From Mikania micrantha (Eukaryota; Streptophyta; Magnoliopsida; Asterales; Asteraceae), in the NCBI GenBank assembly GCA_009363875.1, contig CM018695.1, positions 42,571,150-42,635,149 on the forward strand: a DNA stretch of 64,000 nt, read 5' to 3'. The notes beneath the pieces were generated by a model that did no database searches, was not told where the DNA came from, and was given only the letters and a program-made list of their open reading frames with translations. Shown one piece after another: positions 1 through 12,975 of this stretch. A program made the position numbers and the translations under genes. The stretch's first letter is position 1. The number at the start of each line of letters is the position of its first letter.

Positions 1-1595
1 CGAAACCAAACGAACTCCAATTCTTAGGGCTTTGATTCTATTGTCCTAATCGATCATATAGGTCTGATCAATTGATCTTGATTATCAAAAGCATATAATT
101 TTTACATCCTAACAGTTTCGAACCTTAACTGTATTCTCATCAATTCGAATTCATCAAATTCGATTATTTTGACTTTAAACCCATATGGTTTTCACTAAAC
201 CAACCATTTCGAACCTGATAGTATGTCTAATTTAAATCAATAGACCCTTTTGAATCAGAAACCTCAACCTCGTTCTAGTTCATGAACCCAGATTCAACAT
301 CACACACATCGATTGCAGTTCCATGATGAATTAATTTAGGATTTACCTTAATCGGCCTCTTCTGAAACTATCTGTAGCATCCAATTTGATTATTGAACAC
401 AATTCCATAGAAACCCCCAAAACATCATTATTCAAGAACCCTATTAATCGAACTCGATCAATTCGTTATGGCATTATGAAATTGAAACATTGCTTAGCTT
501 ATTCGGAGGTTTCTGAAGCTAGTGGTACCATTTAATTTCATTTTTATACTCATCCCGATCGAAATCCCCAAACCGATCATATTAAGACCCTAGAATCAAA
601 TGCTATCAATTCGTTGTTATAAATCCGAATTGACATATGTTTAACCTTAATCGGCCATTTTAGGATGTGTTATAATGATTACATACCTGATTGGATATCG
701 ATTTATGATGCTTCGAATTGTGGTGAAGTTTCGGTCGACCCCCAATTGGTTTCTTCAACCCCGAACTCTTTGCTTCGAATTGTGATATAGAAAAGCTCCT
801 AATTCAGCCGACTAGAAATTCTGAAGTTCCAATTTCAAGAATTATGGTCCAATAATACGAATTTGATATGACCAAAACGGTTTCTACTTTTGAGTTAATA
901 TCATGATTAATTCGAACGTTATGATGGAATTAACTAGTTATAACCGATCACAATCATCAATATGATGGTTATGAATGATTATTACAATTAATTGTAGTGT
1001 ATTGCATAGAATTCCAAATTCCCCTCTTGCTTGATGACGAATTTTGACTCTTAAAGTCAAAATTGAACCTTCCTTTAACTAATTACAAGTCTAAACTTGT
1101 AATTAAAGTGTATTAGGATAGATTTCAGTTAATACTAATCCTTTAAGTTGATTTTTCTCAATTACCTAACAATTCGGTTTACAAAGTTGAACCGAAATTT
1201 CCCTAACTATCACTAATTGGAATGTTATTGGACTAAATTAATCCATTTGGCTAATTGGGCCTACCTTAGGTTCACTACTGGCCTATCTTGAGCTTACTGG
1301 GCCTACCTAGATCTCAATGGGCCTACTCTTGCTTTATTGGGCCCACCTTGGCTTCTTGGGCCTACATTTGTCTTATTGGGCCTTCATAAACTTCATTGAG
1401 TCTCCTTGTCTGGTTAGGCCTTCCTTGTCCTTACTGAATCTTCTTTGGCTTTACTGGGCCTTCATGGACCTTATTGGGCCTTCATTGTCCTTGTTGGGCC
1501 TTCATTGGCCTTGTTGGTCTTATTGAGCCTTTGTTGGGCCTGTGATAGCACCAACTCCCGTTAACAAGGTTAGTGTGAAAAGTCGGATTGTCACA
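1..1595 (-). repeat. RE1 3' LTR (partial, runs off window start)
   Basis: AT-rich non-coding DNA left of a minus-strand chromovirus. Its right edge reads TGTCACA at 1589-1595, which is TGTGACA on the minus strand and the usual LTR start, directly next to a CAACAAGGGGATGA polypurine tract. The left end lies outside the window. A run of GGGCCT(A/T)C-like repeats spans about 1250-1545 and gives a spurious Leu/Trp-rich frame at 1317-1526. No gene is seen. The LTR call rests on edge and context only, because the partner LTR is not present. Confidence 0.5.
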
Positions 1596-2199
1596 TCATC
1601 CCCTTGTTGAAGGAATTTTCTCCCGAAAATTAGCAAGTGTTAAGAGTAGTTAGGAAACTACTTACGAGTTTAAATCGTACGTGTTAGTGTGATTTGATCA
1701 TTCTGTGTGCTTGTGTGTACTCACACACAAAGTCTAATGCTTGCAACATCACAACTCAATTGTGATCGTTCAATGTAACTGTTTTGCGTGTACACTAGTT
1801 AGTTCACCTAACTGTGACTGTTTGTGTTTGATCATAACTGTGACTGTTTGTGTTTGATCATACTGTGTTGTGTAACCCACACATAGTGAGTGTCTGAAAC
1901 TGTTTGTACTATGCAACCCCGCACATAGCAAAGTGTATGTAACCAATGTACTATGCAACCCCGCACATAGCAAATGTATATAACCAATCGTGTATGACTA
2001 CCATAACATGTAACATAAGAAATGTAGCACATAAACATATAAAATATAATGTAGCCCACAATATTTGTAACAAAATCAATTGAATAATTAAAACATTTGT
2101 GCTTACAGTTTGAAATTTGCAGTGTTGATGTGTGAAAGCATCACGTCATCCCCTTGTTGAAGGAAATTTCGTCCCGAAATTTAACGTGCGCTCTCAGTG
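1596..2199 (-). repeat. RE1 3' end with duplicated polypurine-tract blocks and short tandem repeats
   Basis: On the minus strand the block GGGACGAAATTTCC followed by CAACAAGGGGATGA occurs at 2141-2182 and again, diverged, at 1589-1628. Between them are two short tandem repeats: about 26 bp twice near 1813-1862 (ACTGTGACTGTTTGTG core) and about 40 bp twice near 1906-1988 (ACTATGCAACCCCGCACATA core). No coding sequence is seen. The copy at 2141-2182 follows the chromodomain and would be the original tract. The copy at 1589-1628 touches the LTR-like edge. Confidence 0.6.
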
Positions 2200-5100
2200 T
2201 TAGCAGTAGCTGTCTTGAATAGATGAGGATATTTCTTCATCATTTGGTCTTTCCCGTTCCCATGTGAATTCAGGACCCCGTCTTGAATTCCATCGAACTT
2301 TGACTATCGGAATCTTACTTTGCTTCAGTTGTTTGACCTCTCGGTCCATGATTTCTGCTGGTTCTTCAATGAATCGCAGTTGTTCATCTACTTGTATTTC
2401 TTCCAACGGTACAATCAATGTCTCATTAGAAAGACATTTCTTAAGTTCGACACATGAAATACATCATGAACTCCACTGAGTTCATCCGGTAGTTTGAGTT
2501 GGTACGCAACCGGACCAATTCTTTTTCAGAATCTCAAAAGGTCCTACGTAACGTGGACTAAGCTTGCCGCGCTTACCGAATCGTATCACACCTTTCCAAG
2601 GTGATACTTTTGAAGAACTCGGTCTCCCCTACTTGAAATTCCAACGGCTTGCGACGTTTGTCTCATAACTCTTCTGTCGATCCCGAGCCGCTGCCAAACG
2701 GTTCCGGATTTGAACTATCTTCTCTGTTGTTTCATGCACCAGTTCAGGACCTGTTATCTGACTGTCATAATTTCAGCCCAGCAAACTGGTGAACGACATT
2801 TGCGACCATACAAGCTTCAACGGTGCTGCTTGAATACTTGTATGATAACTATTGTTGTAAGAGAATTCCACCAACGGTAATGATTCTCCCAGCTATCACC
2901 AAATCAATGACACAAGCTCGTAACATATCCTCGAGCGTTTGAATCGTTCGTTCACTTTGACCGTCGGTCTGTGGATGATAAGCGGTACTCATATCCAAGC
3001 GAGTCCCCAATGACTTATGAAGAGATTTCCAGAAATTGGAAGTAAATCGGGCATCCCGATCTGATATGATAGAGATTGGCACACCATGCCGTGCTACTAC
3101 TTCCTTGATGTAAATGCGAGTCAGTTTTTCTCCATCTTAATCAGTTTTCCTTGATTGCTAAGAAGTGTGCAGATTTCGTTAATCGATCGACAATTACCCA
3201 TATCGTATCACAACCACTCGGTGTACGAGGTAACTTAGTAATGAAATCCATCGAATCTGTTCCCATTCCCATCATCGGTATCTCTGTTTGTTGCAGTAAA
3301 CCAGATGGCTTCTGATATTCAACTTTGACTTTCGAACAAGTCAAACATTTGCTAACGTACTTAGCAATATCAGCTTTCATATGAGGCCACCAATACAGTG
3401 CCTTCAAGTCATGGTACATCTGTCTGATCCCGGATGGACTGAATATCTGGACTTGTGTGCTTCGTCCATCACTAGTTTCCTTAAACCTCCATACAAAGGT
3501 ATCCACATTCGATCAATGAAATAACGAATTCCATCAGGTTTAACATTCAATTGTTCTTCCATTCCTCGTAAAGATTCCTACTAAGTTTTTTTTTCCGTTT
3601 TCAAAGCCTCAATCTGAGCACTATGTACCTTGTCAGGTAAGTCAGTATGTATTGTCATCATAATTGCACGAACCCGTCTTGTTCCCGTTGTATCTTTTTC
3701 TGCTCAAAGCATCGGCTACGACATTAGCCTTTCCCGGGTGATACTTAATCGCACACTCATAATCGTTCAACAACTCAACCCATCGTCGTTGTCTCATATT
3801 ACTCCTTCTGATCAAAGATATGTTGCAAACTCTTATGATCAGTATAAATAGTACACTTAGTTCCATACAGATAATGCCTCCAAATCTTCAAAGCAAAAAC
3901 CACTGCTCCTAACTCCAAGTCATGAGTAGTGTAATTCTTTTCATGTGTTCGTAGTTGTCTGGAAGCATAAGCGATCACTTTATCCCGTTGCAAATCACAC
4001 ATCCCAAACCCTGTCCAGATGCGTCACAATACACCGCAAAGTCTTCCGTTCCTTCCGGTAAGGACAGAATCGGTGCACTGCAGAGCTTCTGTTTCAATAA
4101 CTGGAATGCAGCTTCCTTGTTTATCCGTCCAGTTATACTTTGTTCCTTGTGCGTCAGAGCTGTAAGTGGTTGAGCGATCTTTGAGAAACCCTCAATGAAT
4201 CGTCGATAATAACCCGCCAAACCAAGGAATTGTCGTACCTCGGTAGGGTCTTTGCGCTTCCCAATTCTTAATCGCTTCAATCTTCGCTGGATCAACATGT
4301 ATACCCTTTTCATTAACTATATGACCCAAGAACTGTACTTCTCGCATCCAGAAATCACATTTCGAGACTTAGCGTACAGTTGTTCCTGTTTCAATAGCTC
4401 TAGTAGTAATCGAAGATGTTCAGCATGTTCCTCCTCAGACTTTTGAATAGATGAGAATGTCATCAATGAAAACAATGACAAACTTATCAAGATAAGGTTT
4501 ACACACACGATTCATGAGATCCATGAATACAGCTGAGCGTTTGTCACCCAAATGGCATGACCAAGAACTCATAATGGCCATATCTGTCCTGAATGCTGTC
4601 TTCGGAATATCCTCCTCCTGAACTCTTAGTTGATGATAACCCGACCTGAGATCAATCTTCGAGTAGTAACTCGAACCTTGCAACTGATCGAACAGATCGT
4701 CAATCCTGGGTAACGGATACCGGTTCTTGATAGTAACCTTGTTCAATTCCCGGTAATCGATACACATACGAAAAGTTCCGTCCTTCTTCTTTACAAACAA
4801 TACTGGAGCTCCCCACGGTGAAAAAACTAGTCGTATGAAACCCTTATCCAACATTCTTGCAATTGTGTGGATAACTCTTGCATCTCTGACGGTGCAAGTC
4901 GATAAGGCGCCCTAGCTATCGGTGCTGCGTCTGGTGTAAGATCGATTCGGAATTCCACCTGTCTCACAGGCGGTAATCCCGGCAAGTCTTCTGGAAATAC
5001 CTCCGGAAATTCACACAAACTATAGGTATATCTTCAAGTTTCTTCTCAGCTACCGGCTTTTCAGTTATAAGTGCTATAACTGCCGTATGACCTTTCCGCA

Positions 5101-5966
5101 GACATTTGTGTGCTTTCATACAAGATATGAGACGCAGTGGCGTACTGCTCTTCTCTCCTTGTACATATAATGTCTCTCCCTGCGGAAGAGGTATACGAAC
5201 ATCTTTTCATGGCATACATTTCAGCCTGTTTTTGGACAACCAGTCCATGCCAATGACTACATCAATCAAAACTGCCTAAGGCATAGGCATCAAATCAATC
5301 TCTAATGTCTGAGACCCATCAAATCAATAATACATCCCTTATAAATGTTTCTACTACAATCAATTACCATCCGCTAACTCCACAGTATAGGACTATCTAA
5401 GGGCTGGACTAACATCTAGTGACTTAGCAAGTGAACTAGATACAAAACTTCCGGTCGGCACCACCAGTGTCAAATAACATAGAAGGCATAGTGATTATTT
5501 AAGAGGAACGTACCCGTAACAATGTTGGGATCCTCCCGCGCTTGACGTCCTCCGATCACAAACGCCCTGCCTCTAGCACCGTTGTTGTTGTTGTTATTGT
5601 TGTTGTTATTGTTTTGGTGGCCATTGCCATTACCGTTGCCCTTACCGTCCATTCCATTACCATTACCATTGTTGTCCCCTCCGCTTTCTTAAGTTGTGGG
5701 CAAATCTTTCTTGAAATGGCCCATCTTGCCGCACTCAAAACAACCTTTCTGCGCGTTGTTTTGATTGTTATTCTGTGGTTGTTATTATGTTTCTGCAGCT
5801 CTCCGCGACAATCCTTAGCCGCATGCCCATCTTGCCACACCTCTGGCACTTAGCTCTTCACATCACATTGGTTACCCGCATGATGGTAACCACACTTGTT
5901 GCACTGGGGTGCTTACCAATATAGCCCCCCGATGATGATGATTGTTGACCACTGCTTGAACCATGA
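2200..5966 (-). pseudogene. RE1 gag-pol remnant, Ty3/gypsy chromovirus (Tekay/Del-like)
   Basis: Minus-strand gag-pol broken by many frameshifts and stops and cut by the gap at 5967. In coding order: CCHC zinc knuckles near 5850-5690 (GHAAKDC is readable), an asparagine run coded by a GTT microsatellite at about 5578-5613, gag-protease linker (RAFVIGGRQARED) near 5550, the pre-RT conserved block [20 protein letters not shown] near 5010, RT with FIDDILIYS near 4460, RNase H with [10 protein letters not shown] near 4020 and [10 protein letters not shown] near 3830, integrase HHCC and core pieces at 3506-2849 ([22 protein letters not shown]), and a chromodomain tail ending near 2200 ([20 protein letters not shown]). 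The order gag-PR-RT-RH-IN-chromodomain is that of plant chromoviruses. It cannot make a working polyprotein as it stands. Confidence 0.9.
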
Positions 5967-6066
5967 NNNNNNNNNNNNNNNNNNNNNNNNNNNNNNNNNN
6001 NNNNNNNNNNNNNNNNNNNNNNNNNNNNNNNNNNNNNNNNNNNNNNNNNNNNNNNNNNNNNNNNNN
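5967..6066. other. Assembly gap (100 N)
   Basis: Exactly 100 N, the conventional placeholder for a gap of unknown size. The left side is a minus-strand chromovirus gag and the right side is a plus-strand chromovirus RT, so the two flanks are not one continuous element. Confidence 0.99.
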
Positions 6067-8690
6067 ACCAAGCTTCTCACCGTGGGGAGCACCTGTTTTA
6101 TTCGTAAATAAGAAAGATGGAACCTTTAGAACGTGTATCGACTACCGAGAATTAAACAAGCTGACAGTCAAGAATCGATATCCGCTACCAAGGATAGATG
6201 ATCTGTTTTGACCAGCTGCAAGGTTCCAGTTTTTATTCAAAGATCGACCTGCGTTCAGGATTCAACCAGCTAGGGTCAAGTATGAAGATGTTCCCAATCA
6301 CTGCCTTTAGAACCCGGTATGGACATTATGAGTTTTGGTTATGCCGTTTGGATTGACGAATGCCCCCTGCATTATTTTGGACCTTATGAATAGGGTCTGT
6401 AAACCGTACTTGGATAAATTTGTCATTGTGTTCATCGACGATATACTTATTTATTCCAAGACCCAAAGAAGATCATGAGACCATCTAAGGCTTATTTTGG
6501 AGTTGCTAAGAAACGAAAAGCTGTATGCCATGTTTTCCAAATGCGACTTCTGGATTAGAGAAGTACAATTCCTTGGACATGTAATTAATCAAAAAGCATA
6601 CATGTTGACCCTGCCAAGATAACAGCTATCAAGAATTGGAATGCACCCAAGACCCCGACGGAAGTACGTCAATTTTCTCCGGCTTAGCAGGGTATTATAG
6701 AAGATCATTGAAGGTTCTCTGAGATAGCTTTACCACGTTTTACCACTGACTACAATGACGCAAAGAATAAGAAATTTGAATGGGGCAGCACCAAGAGGCA
6801 GCATTTCAATTGTTAAAGCAAAACTATGCATTGCAACCTATTTTATTCACTACCTGAAGAAAGATGATTTCATAGTGTACTGTGATGCATCACATCAAGA
6901 TTGGGTTTGTGTACTGATGCAGAAAGACAAGTCATTGCATACGCATCCCGGCAACTCAAAACACATGGGAAAAACTACACTACACATGATTTGGAACTAG
7001 GAGCTGTAGTGTTCGCACTCAAAACTCTGGAGACACTACCTTTATGGTACAAAGTGTACTATTTACACTGACCATAAAAGTCTCCAGCATATCTTTCGAT
7101 CAAAATACTTGAATATGAGACAACGCCGTTGGATTGAATTACTCATGATTATGATTGCATATTCGCTATCATCCTGGGAAGGCAAATGTTGTCGCAGATG
7201 CTTTGAGTAGGAAAGAGCGAACCAAGACATTACGAGTGTGAGCTTTGGGATGATTATTCAGAGAAACCTTAATGCCCAAATTCGAAATGCCCAACTTGAC
7301 GCTCTTAAGGAAGAAAACTTGCAGAATGAATCCTTGCTAGGCTTGGATAAGCAATTTGAGGTCAAGACTGACGGACTCACTCTTTGCAATAGAGTCTGTG
7401 TACCAACTTTGGGAACCTAAGGAGCTTAGTAATGGATGAGGCTCACAATTCTCGATATTATGTACACCATGGTTCTGATAAAATGTATCACGACCTCAAG
7501 GAGCTTTATTGGTGGCCTAACAAGAAGGCTGACATTGCTCTTATGTTAGCAAAGTCTAATCTGGTTCTAAGGTTAAAGCCGAGTATCAAAAAACCATCAG
7601 GGTTGTTTCAGCAACCAAGATTCCACAATGGAAGTGGGATTAAATGGAATTTGTCACGAAACTACCCAGAACTTCTAGTGGCAATGACACTATCTGGGTA
7701 ATAGTCGATCGTCTCACAATCTGCGCATTTCTTACCTATGAAGAAACTGATAAGATGGACAAACTCACGAGGCTTTACATCAAGGAAGTAGTTTCTCGTC
7801 ATGGGATTCCCAACCTCCACATCTTAGATCGAGACAGCAATTCACCTCACGAGTATGGCAAACCCTACATGATGCATTGGTACCCCTTTGGATATGAGTA
7901 CAACATATCACCCTCAAACAGATGGTCAGAGTGAAAGGACTATCCAAACACTGGAAGACATGCTTCGAGCATGTGTGATTGATTTTGGAAGCATTGGGAT
8001 ACACATCTGCCTTTGATCGAATTCTCATACAAAAATAGTTATCACACGAGTATCAAGGCAGCACCATTTGAGGCGTTATACGGACGTAAATGTCGATCCC
8101 TTATATGCTGGACCGAGGTTGGTGAAAGTCAACTCACGGGCCAGAAATCTTCCAGGAAACGACAAATAACTCTTCAAAATTCGAGACAGACTACGAGCTG
8201 CACAAGATCGTCAGAAAGCTACGCAGACGTGAGACGCAAACCATTATCTTCCAAGTTGGAGATCGAGTCATGTTGAAGGTCTCACCTTGGAAAGGAGTTG
8301 TAAGGTTCGTAAACGTGGCAAACTGAACCCTCGATAGATAGGGCCGTTTGGAATCATTGCAAAGGTTTGACCCATTGCGTACAAACTCAAACTACCACCG
8401 TAACTTAGTGGGTGCATGACACATTCCATGTACGAATCTCAAGAAATGTATGTCAGACAAAACACTAGTGATACCGCTGGAATTAATTCAAATCGATGAT
8501 CAATTACACTTCATAGAGGAACCATTGGAAATCATGGACCGAGAATGAAACGGTTGAGTCGGATACCTATAGTAAAGGTCCTTGGAACTTAAGACGAGGA
8601 CCGGAATTTACCTAGGAACGCGAAGATCAGATGAAGCTGAAATACCCCCATTTGATTGATGACACATCAGTCTTGGGAAGCAAAAACTGA
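6067..8690 (+). pseudogene. RE2 pol remnant, Ty3/gypsy chromovirus
   Basis: Plus-strand pol starting inside RT at the gap edge ([20 protein letters not shown]), with IDYRELNK and [12 protein letters not shown] intact. RT palm ([14 protein letters not shown]) falls near 6430-6460, RNase H near 6860-7200 ([15 protein letters not shown]), integrase zinc and core near 7430-8120 ([20 protein letters not shown], [13 protein letters not shown]), and a GPY/F plus chromodomain tail to about 8690. Dozens of small indels shift the frame, so no frame exceeds about 100 codons. It ends at a gypsy-type tract (GGGACGAAATTCC, then GGAGGGAGACTG) followed by an LTR at 8725. Gag, protease and the start of RT are lost in or beyond the gap. 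Confidence 0.88.
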
Positions 8691-9052
8691 ATTTTGGGAC
8701 GAAATTCCATTAACGGAGGGAGACTGTGACAATTCGCAATTTCCAGGTTAAAATCATAACTCAGAAATAAGAAAAATGATTGTAAGCGAAATCACAAAAC
8801 GAGGCTCCGATTTAAGATACACAGAGTCGAATATAACGTAAAATAAGAGATCATATATTTTGAACTTTTCAGGTCTTGAAATTATAATGGTTGGAAAGAG
8901 CTCGAAAATCGTGAACGTGGGCGAAACGGCGCGTAAAACGGAGTTCGTAGGCTCCCGGAATCGCGAAAACAAAATTGAAATCTGACTAAGGCGGTGGAGG
9001 TACGCCGAGGACCCTCTTTCCACTCTCAGTGGTACGCGAAGGACCCATCTGC

Positions 9053-9060
9053 TATAAAAA
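9053..9060 (+). promoter_or_regulatory. Candidate TATA box of RE2 LTR
   Basis: TATAAAAA lies about 330 bp into the LTR. It is 8 bp downstream of the motif GTGGTACGCGAAGGACC (9029-9045), and a related copy (GGAGGTACGCCGAGGACC) sits at 8996-9013. Confidence 0.5.
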
Positions 9061-9884
9061 TATGTTCTACTCATCAGAACTCATTTATGGTCTATAATAC
9101 GTGATTTCTTGACGAACAGAGCCATTTTCTACCATATAAACTCATTTTTTGAAGCCATCCAAACATCCGTATCGAGCTAGGGAACGTTTCTACAAGTCCT
9201 GATCATCATTTTCATCCGAGAAATCCGTTATAAAGGGTAACAATTCGACCTCTTCTATTAGTTTGATAATATATGAATTAGATCTAGATTTTTATAGTGA
9301 TAACATGGTTTTGTTGTTGATTATTGCCTAGATGATGGCTAGGAATAGTTAGAAATGAAGAACTTGACAGGTTTAACGGTGAAATCCTTGTTTTGATCCG
9401 TTATAATGTCCGATTATCATGAAACCATATCATAGATCATAATGGTTTTAACCATTTGATTATAACATTGGTTGTGATTGTCCTGATCTCAATGACAAGG
9501 ATTAACTATTTCTAACCTGGAATCCATTAAGAAACTGTTTTGGTGATATAATCACAACAATACGAATTTGGTTAATCTAGAAATGTCCTGATTAAACCAA
9601 CAAGTTATAAGTTTCTTAATAAGAACCTAATTTATTATAGGTTCTCAGTTAACACACGTTGTGAGATGTTAACTAAGGAAAGTTTTGAGAGTCAGATTAA
9701 GCTTAAGTAACTCATAGAACTCTAATGACATACAGGTTTAGAGTTCAAGAACTAGTGATACGAACGTTGTGCATTGTTATTGATTTGAATCAACTCAGGT
9801 GTTCAGAACACCTTTTCTGTATTTTGGCTTTTGAACTTGGGGAATGAGACAACATAAAAACTCATTTGAAACATCTTGATATTG

Positions 9885-10050
9885 TGAAGCTTTGAAACGC
9901 TTTTGATGCATTTTGTGAAACATGAACCCAATTTGATCAGGTGGAACTCTGAAACGCTTTCGATCCATTTTGTGAAACATGAAACCTGATTTGCATAATT
10001 TGAAATGCTGAAACACTTTTGAAACACTTTGTGAAACAAGAAAACGAAAG
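9885..10050 (+). repeat. Degenerate tandem repeat in RE2 LTR
   Basis: About three diverged units of roughly 60 bp, with the core TGAAACGCTTT then CATTTTGTGAAACATGAA near 9889, 9951 and 10010. The short minus-strand frames here are artefacts of the repeat. Confidence 0.6.
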
Positions 10051-10749
10051 CATTGTAAAACATTTGGTTGAAACACGTGACAGTGGGGCGAAACATATGA
10101 CCAAACTTGTCATTATTTCACGGGTTACACATTTGTTGCTAAGTCCCCTATTCTGTAACCGTTAATCGTGGGGGGGGCGTGATTATTGAGAATAGATTCT
10201 ATTTGTGATTGACAATGCTCACCCGTGGTTCGTAGCTAAAATCATGACTGAATGTCGAGCGGGCATGCGGACGACTCTCAATAAGGATAAACACACAATG
10301 TCTTGCGACAAGGACATTGGGAAGGGGCAAACCTGAACTCGTCAGCTCGGTTACGGGAGCCCAGGAGTTATAATTGGACAGTTGGTCGGGAACTAATACA
10401 CGACATTGTTGGAAGGAACAATGTTCGCACTGGATACCAATGTTTTACACCCAGTTTGGGAAAGAAATATTATTTAACTCTTTTTATGCAAACATTTGAA
10501 TCGTTTGAAATACATTATTTACATTTTTAACAAACAAACTTATGAACTCACCACGATATGCTGATTGTTTAAATCATGTTTTCTCATATGCATAATGATA
10601 CAGGGGGTGGAGCTGGAGCTTAATCTTTGGAGACATATAGTAGAGTCTATGAGAGATAGACTCAACAGTGTGATACATAGCATAGTATATATGTAAAAGC
10701 ATTATATATTTGTGAGAGACTCAGTTAAAACTGTTATTACATTAGGCTT

Positions 10750-11166
10750 GTGGATGATGAAGTTGTAACAAGGGTTTGTAATATAGAAACATATGTGTCT
10801 TTTGTTGTAAATCATGACATGAGGCTAGCTGGTATGTGCCCCATGGATGATCCAGTTAGATGGGAGCCAGCTAGACCGGCCCCGGAGGTCCCCCAGATGT
10901 TAAGGCACTACAGAGAGGCCTTCCACCAGAGCGCCAGAGGATTTTACATAGGGTGGAGAGGCTACACACAGCAGACATATCCTCTTCGTGAGCCTCGTCT
11001 TGCACGCATTACATTGGAGGCTATTTGGGAGAGATTAGAGCGGCAGGATCGAGTACAACGTCTTATTTTGGCACAGTTGGGGATGGAGATAAAAAATCAG
11101 TTTAGGGCTCTAGATCCACCACATCAGCAGCAGCCAGATGGACATGATGATGAGCCGCATGACTAG
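10750..11166 (+). CDS. Unrecognised ORF (138 codons), possibly 3' ORF of an Athila-like element
   Basis: An open frame of 138 codons ending at TAG. The first 30 or so codons look like LTR sequence read by chance. From about codon 34 (MDDPVRWEPARPAPEVPQML) the composition becomes protein-like, with an amphipathic, Arg/Gln-rich stretch (LERQDRVQRLILAQLGMEIK) and a hydrophilic His/Gln/Asp tail. I do not recognise the family. After the stop the phrase ATTGAGGACAATGTG...AAGTGTG (about 11560-11590) resembles 3' regions I associate with Athila-type elements, which carry an extra ORF after pol. The call is therefore by context only, and it could be the C-terminal piece of a larger decayed ORF. Confidence 0.35.
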   Translation: MDDEVVTRVCNIETYVSFVVNHDMRLAGMCPMDDPVRWEPARPAPEVPQMLRHYREAFHQSARGFYIGWRGYTQQTYPLREPRLARITLEAIWERLERQDRVQRLILAQLGMEIKNQFRALDPPHQQQPDGHDDEPHD

Positions 11167-12975
11167 ATCTGCAACATCATTGTAGTAGTATTTGCATATT
11201 TTGTGCTTTTAATTTATTTATGTTTCTATCATCATCGTCTGTGTATATTTAACTTATCTTTTGATTCACATTCAGATGTATTTAGACTAGCTTATTGTAC
11301 ATTTTGTGGTTGTTTCTGGTTGATTATCTTATGTACAGTTTATTATTATACATGTGTATGTTGATGTTTTGTTGTGAGTGGTAGTGGATTGCCAAATTCG
11401 TCGTGAATATTCTGATTATAAGTGAGATTCATGTTTGATTGCGATTGGATATGATGGCGGTTGATACGACTTACGAGGAAATTGTCACATATCAAGGAAG
11501 TTGTGCAAATATTGTAAATTGTATATTTTTGTTTGATTTATTCACTATTTCGTAATCCACATTGAGGACAATGTGTAATTTTAAGTGTGCGTATGCGAGA
11601 CTTGTGTCTAGATTTGTACATTTTTGAAATTGTAAATTTTTGTAAATTTTTAGTAATTAATTCGGTAATTTGATAATTTTTAGTTAATATTTAAAATTAT
11701 TTTTTATTTGAAAAACCAATAAAATACAAAAAGATTTTCCTTTTTAACTTGAGTCAGTTTTAGTTAATCAAGTCAGTTGTTGAGTCTTTTCAGTTTTAGT
11801 TAGTTTTTTAGTCTTTTATTTTTAATTTTTCTTTTTATTGTTTAATCTTGCTTGGATTATTTAGATCTTATTTTACAGTTTGGTTTGAACCACCCTTACC
11901 ATGTGGGTAGCATGACATAAACATATTTTTAGAAACAAGGCAACCAACAGGATTACAATAACACGATCGTGAATGGAATGCTGTACGATCGTGTTTGTTT
12001 GGATGTTACACAAAACCAGCTAAGTCTTTTCCAATTTTTATTTTATTTTCTTTATTTTGTTCTTGATAGTCTTTATTTATGTTTGTGGTTATTAGTTGTT
12101 AATTGAGTCAACTTAAATTTTTAGTTTTGTAATTTCATTGTAATTTAATTTTAATGTTTTTGAAATTTGGATTTGGTTTTGCAATTAAAACGGAAAATAA
12201 TAGGTATAATTAGGGAATTTTGTGCTTTCTAAAAAGTTAAACGTACGCATCTAATTTGGGATATGTTGGTAGGCCTAACTAATAGAAAGGTTCTCGAGAT
12301 TGATATAATTTACTTAATTTTCATGATACTAATGGGTTTTTACCTTGGAAAATGGGGATCTGAAACTGTTTAACCGTGATTAAAGGAACTTTTGAGAACA
12401 AACGACTTAATTGTTTTTTTAATTAAACCTGGCATATATGTTCTCTTTTATGAAAATAAATCCGAGACTTATGGCGCCTGATTAAAAAAAATTATATCAT
12501 CCACCAATCCACTAATGGGCTAAGCTTGCAGGAAAATATATAAAAAAGAAATAAGAGCTGCAGCTTATATGTCATACCCGGATAGCGATCGAGTGAAGCA
12601 CCACTAAGTTTGGCTTAATAATTTATAAGCAAAATGCCCATACCTTCATCCATTCCATCTAAGGTTTGATTTTAAGTTCATTAGGTTGTTCGAATGTAAA
12701 TGTACCTTGAAAGCTTTTATCATTAGGATTGGTTGATCTGTGTGACTCGAATGTAATACCCATAGTTGATTGAATCACTTGAACATAATGAATCAAGATT
12801 AGGGTGCCTAGATATCAGTGGCTGGGTTTAAATGGATTAAAATACTAACAATCGCGTTAATGCATATGTGTTTTTGGAATTAATTAAAATGTTTGATTTT
12901 GAAATTCGAATTCCTGGTTGTGATTCCATTGTAGATCTTTTTCGAGGACGAAAAATGTTCAAGTGTGGGTATTTT
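11167..12975 (+). mobile_element. RE3 Athila-like 3' non-coding region
   Basis: About 1.8 kb of T-rich non-coding DNA. It ends with TTTTTCGAGGACGAAAAATG and TTCAAGTGTGGG at about 12938-12970, the purine-rich 3' signal expected just before an Athila-type 3' LTR. No ORF or RNA gene is seen. Confidence 0.45.

Larger units (their letters stand above)
8725..10840 (+). repeat. RE2 3' LTR (right end truncated)
   Basis: Starts TGTGACAATTCGC immediately after the polypurine tract. It carries two GGTACGC(C/G) motifs upstream of a TATA box at 9053-9060, a degenerate tandem repeat at about 9885-10050, and a GC-rich block near 10140-10440. No typical LTR end (GGGGTGTGACA) or second copy is found, so the right end is approximate: Athila-like coding sequence begins around 10845. 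No gene is seen. Confidence 0.6.

Noticed and set aside
1317..1526. 69-codon Leu/Trp-rich frame that looks like a membrane peptide
   Set aside because: Coded by degenerate TTGGGCCTTCAT-like repeats in a presumed LTR; low complexity without conserved features.
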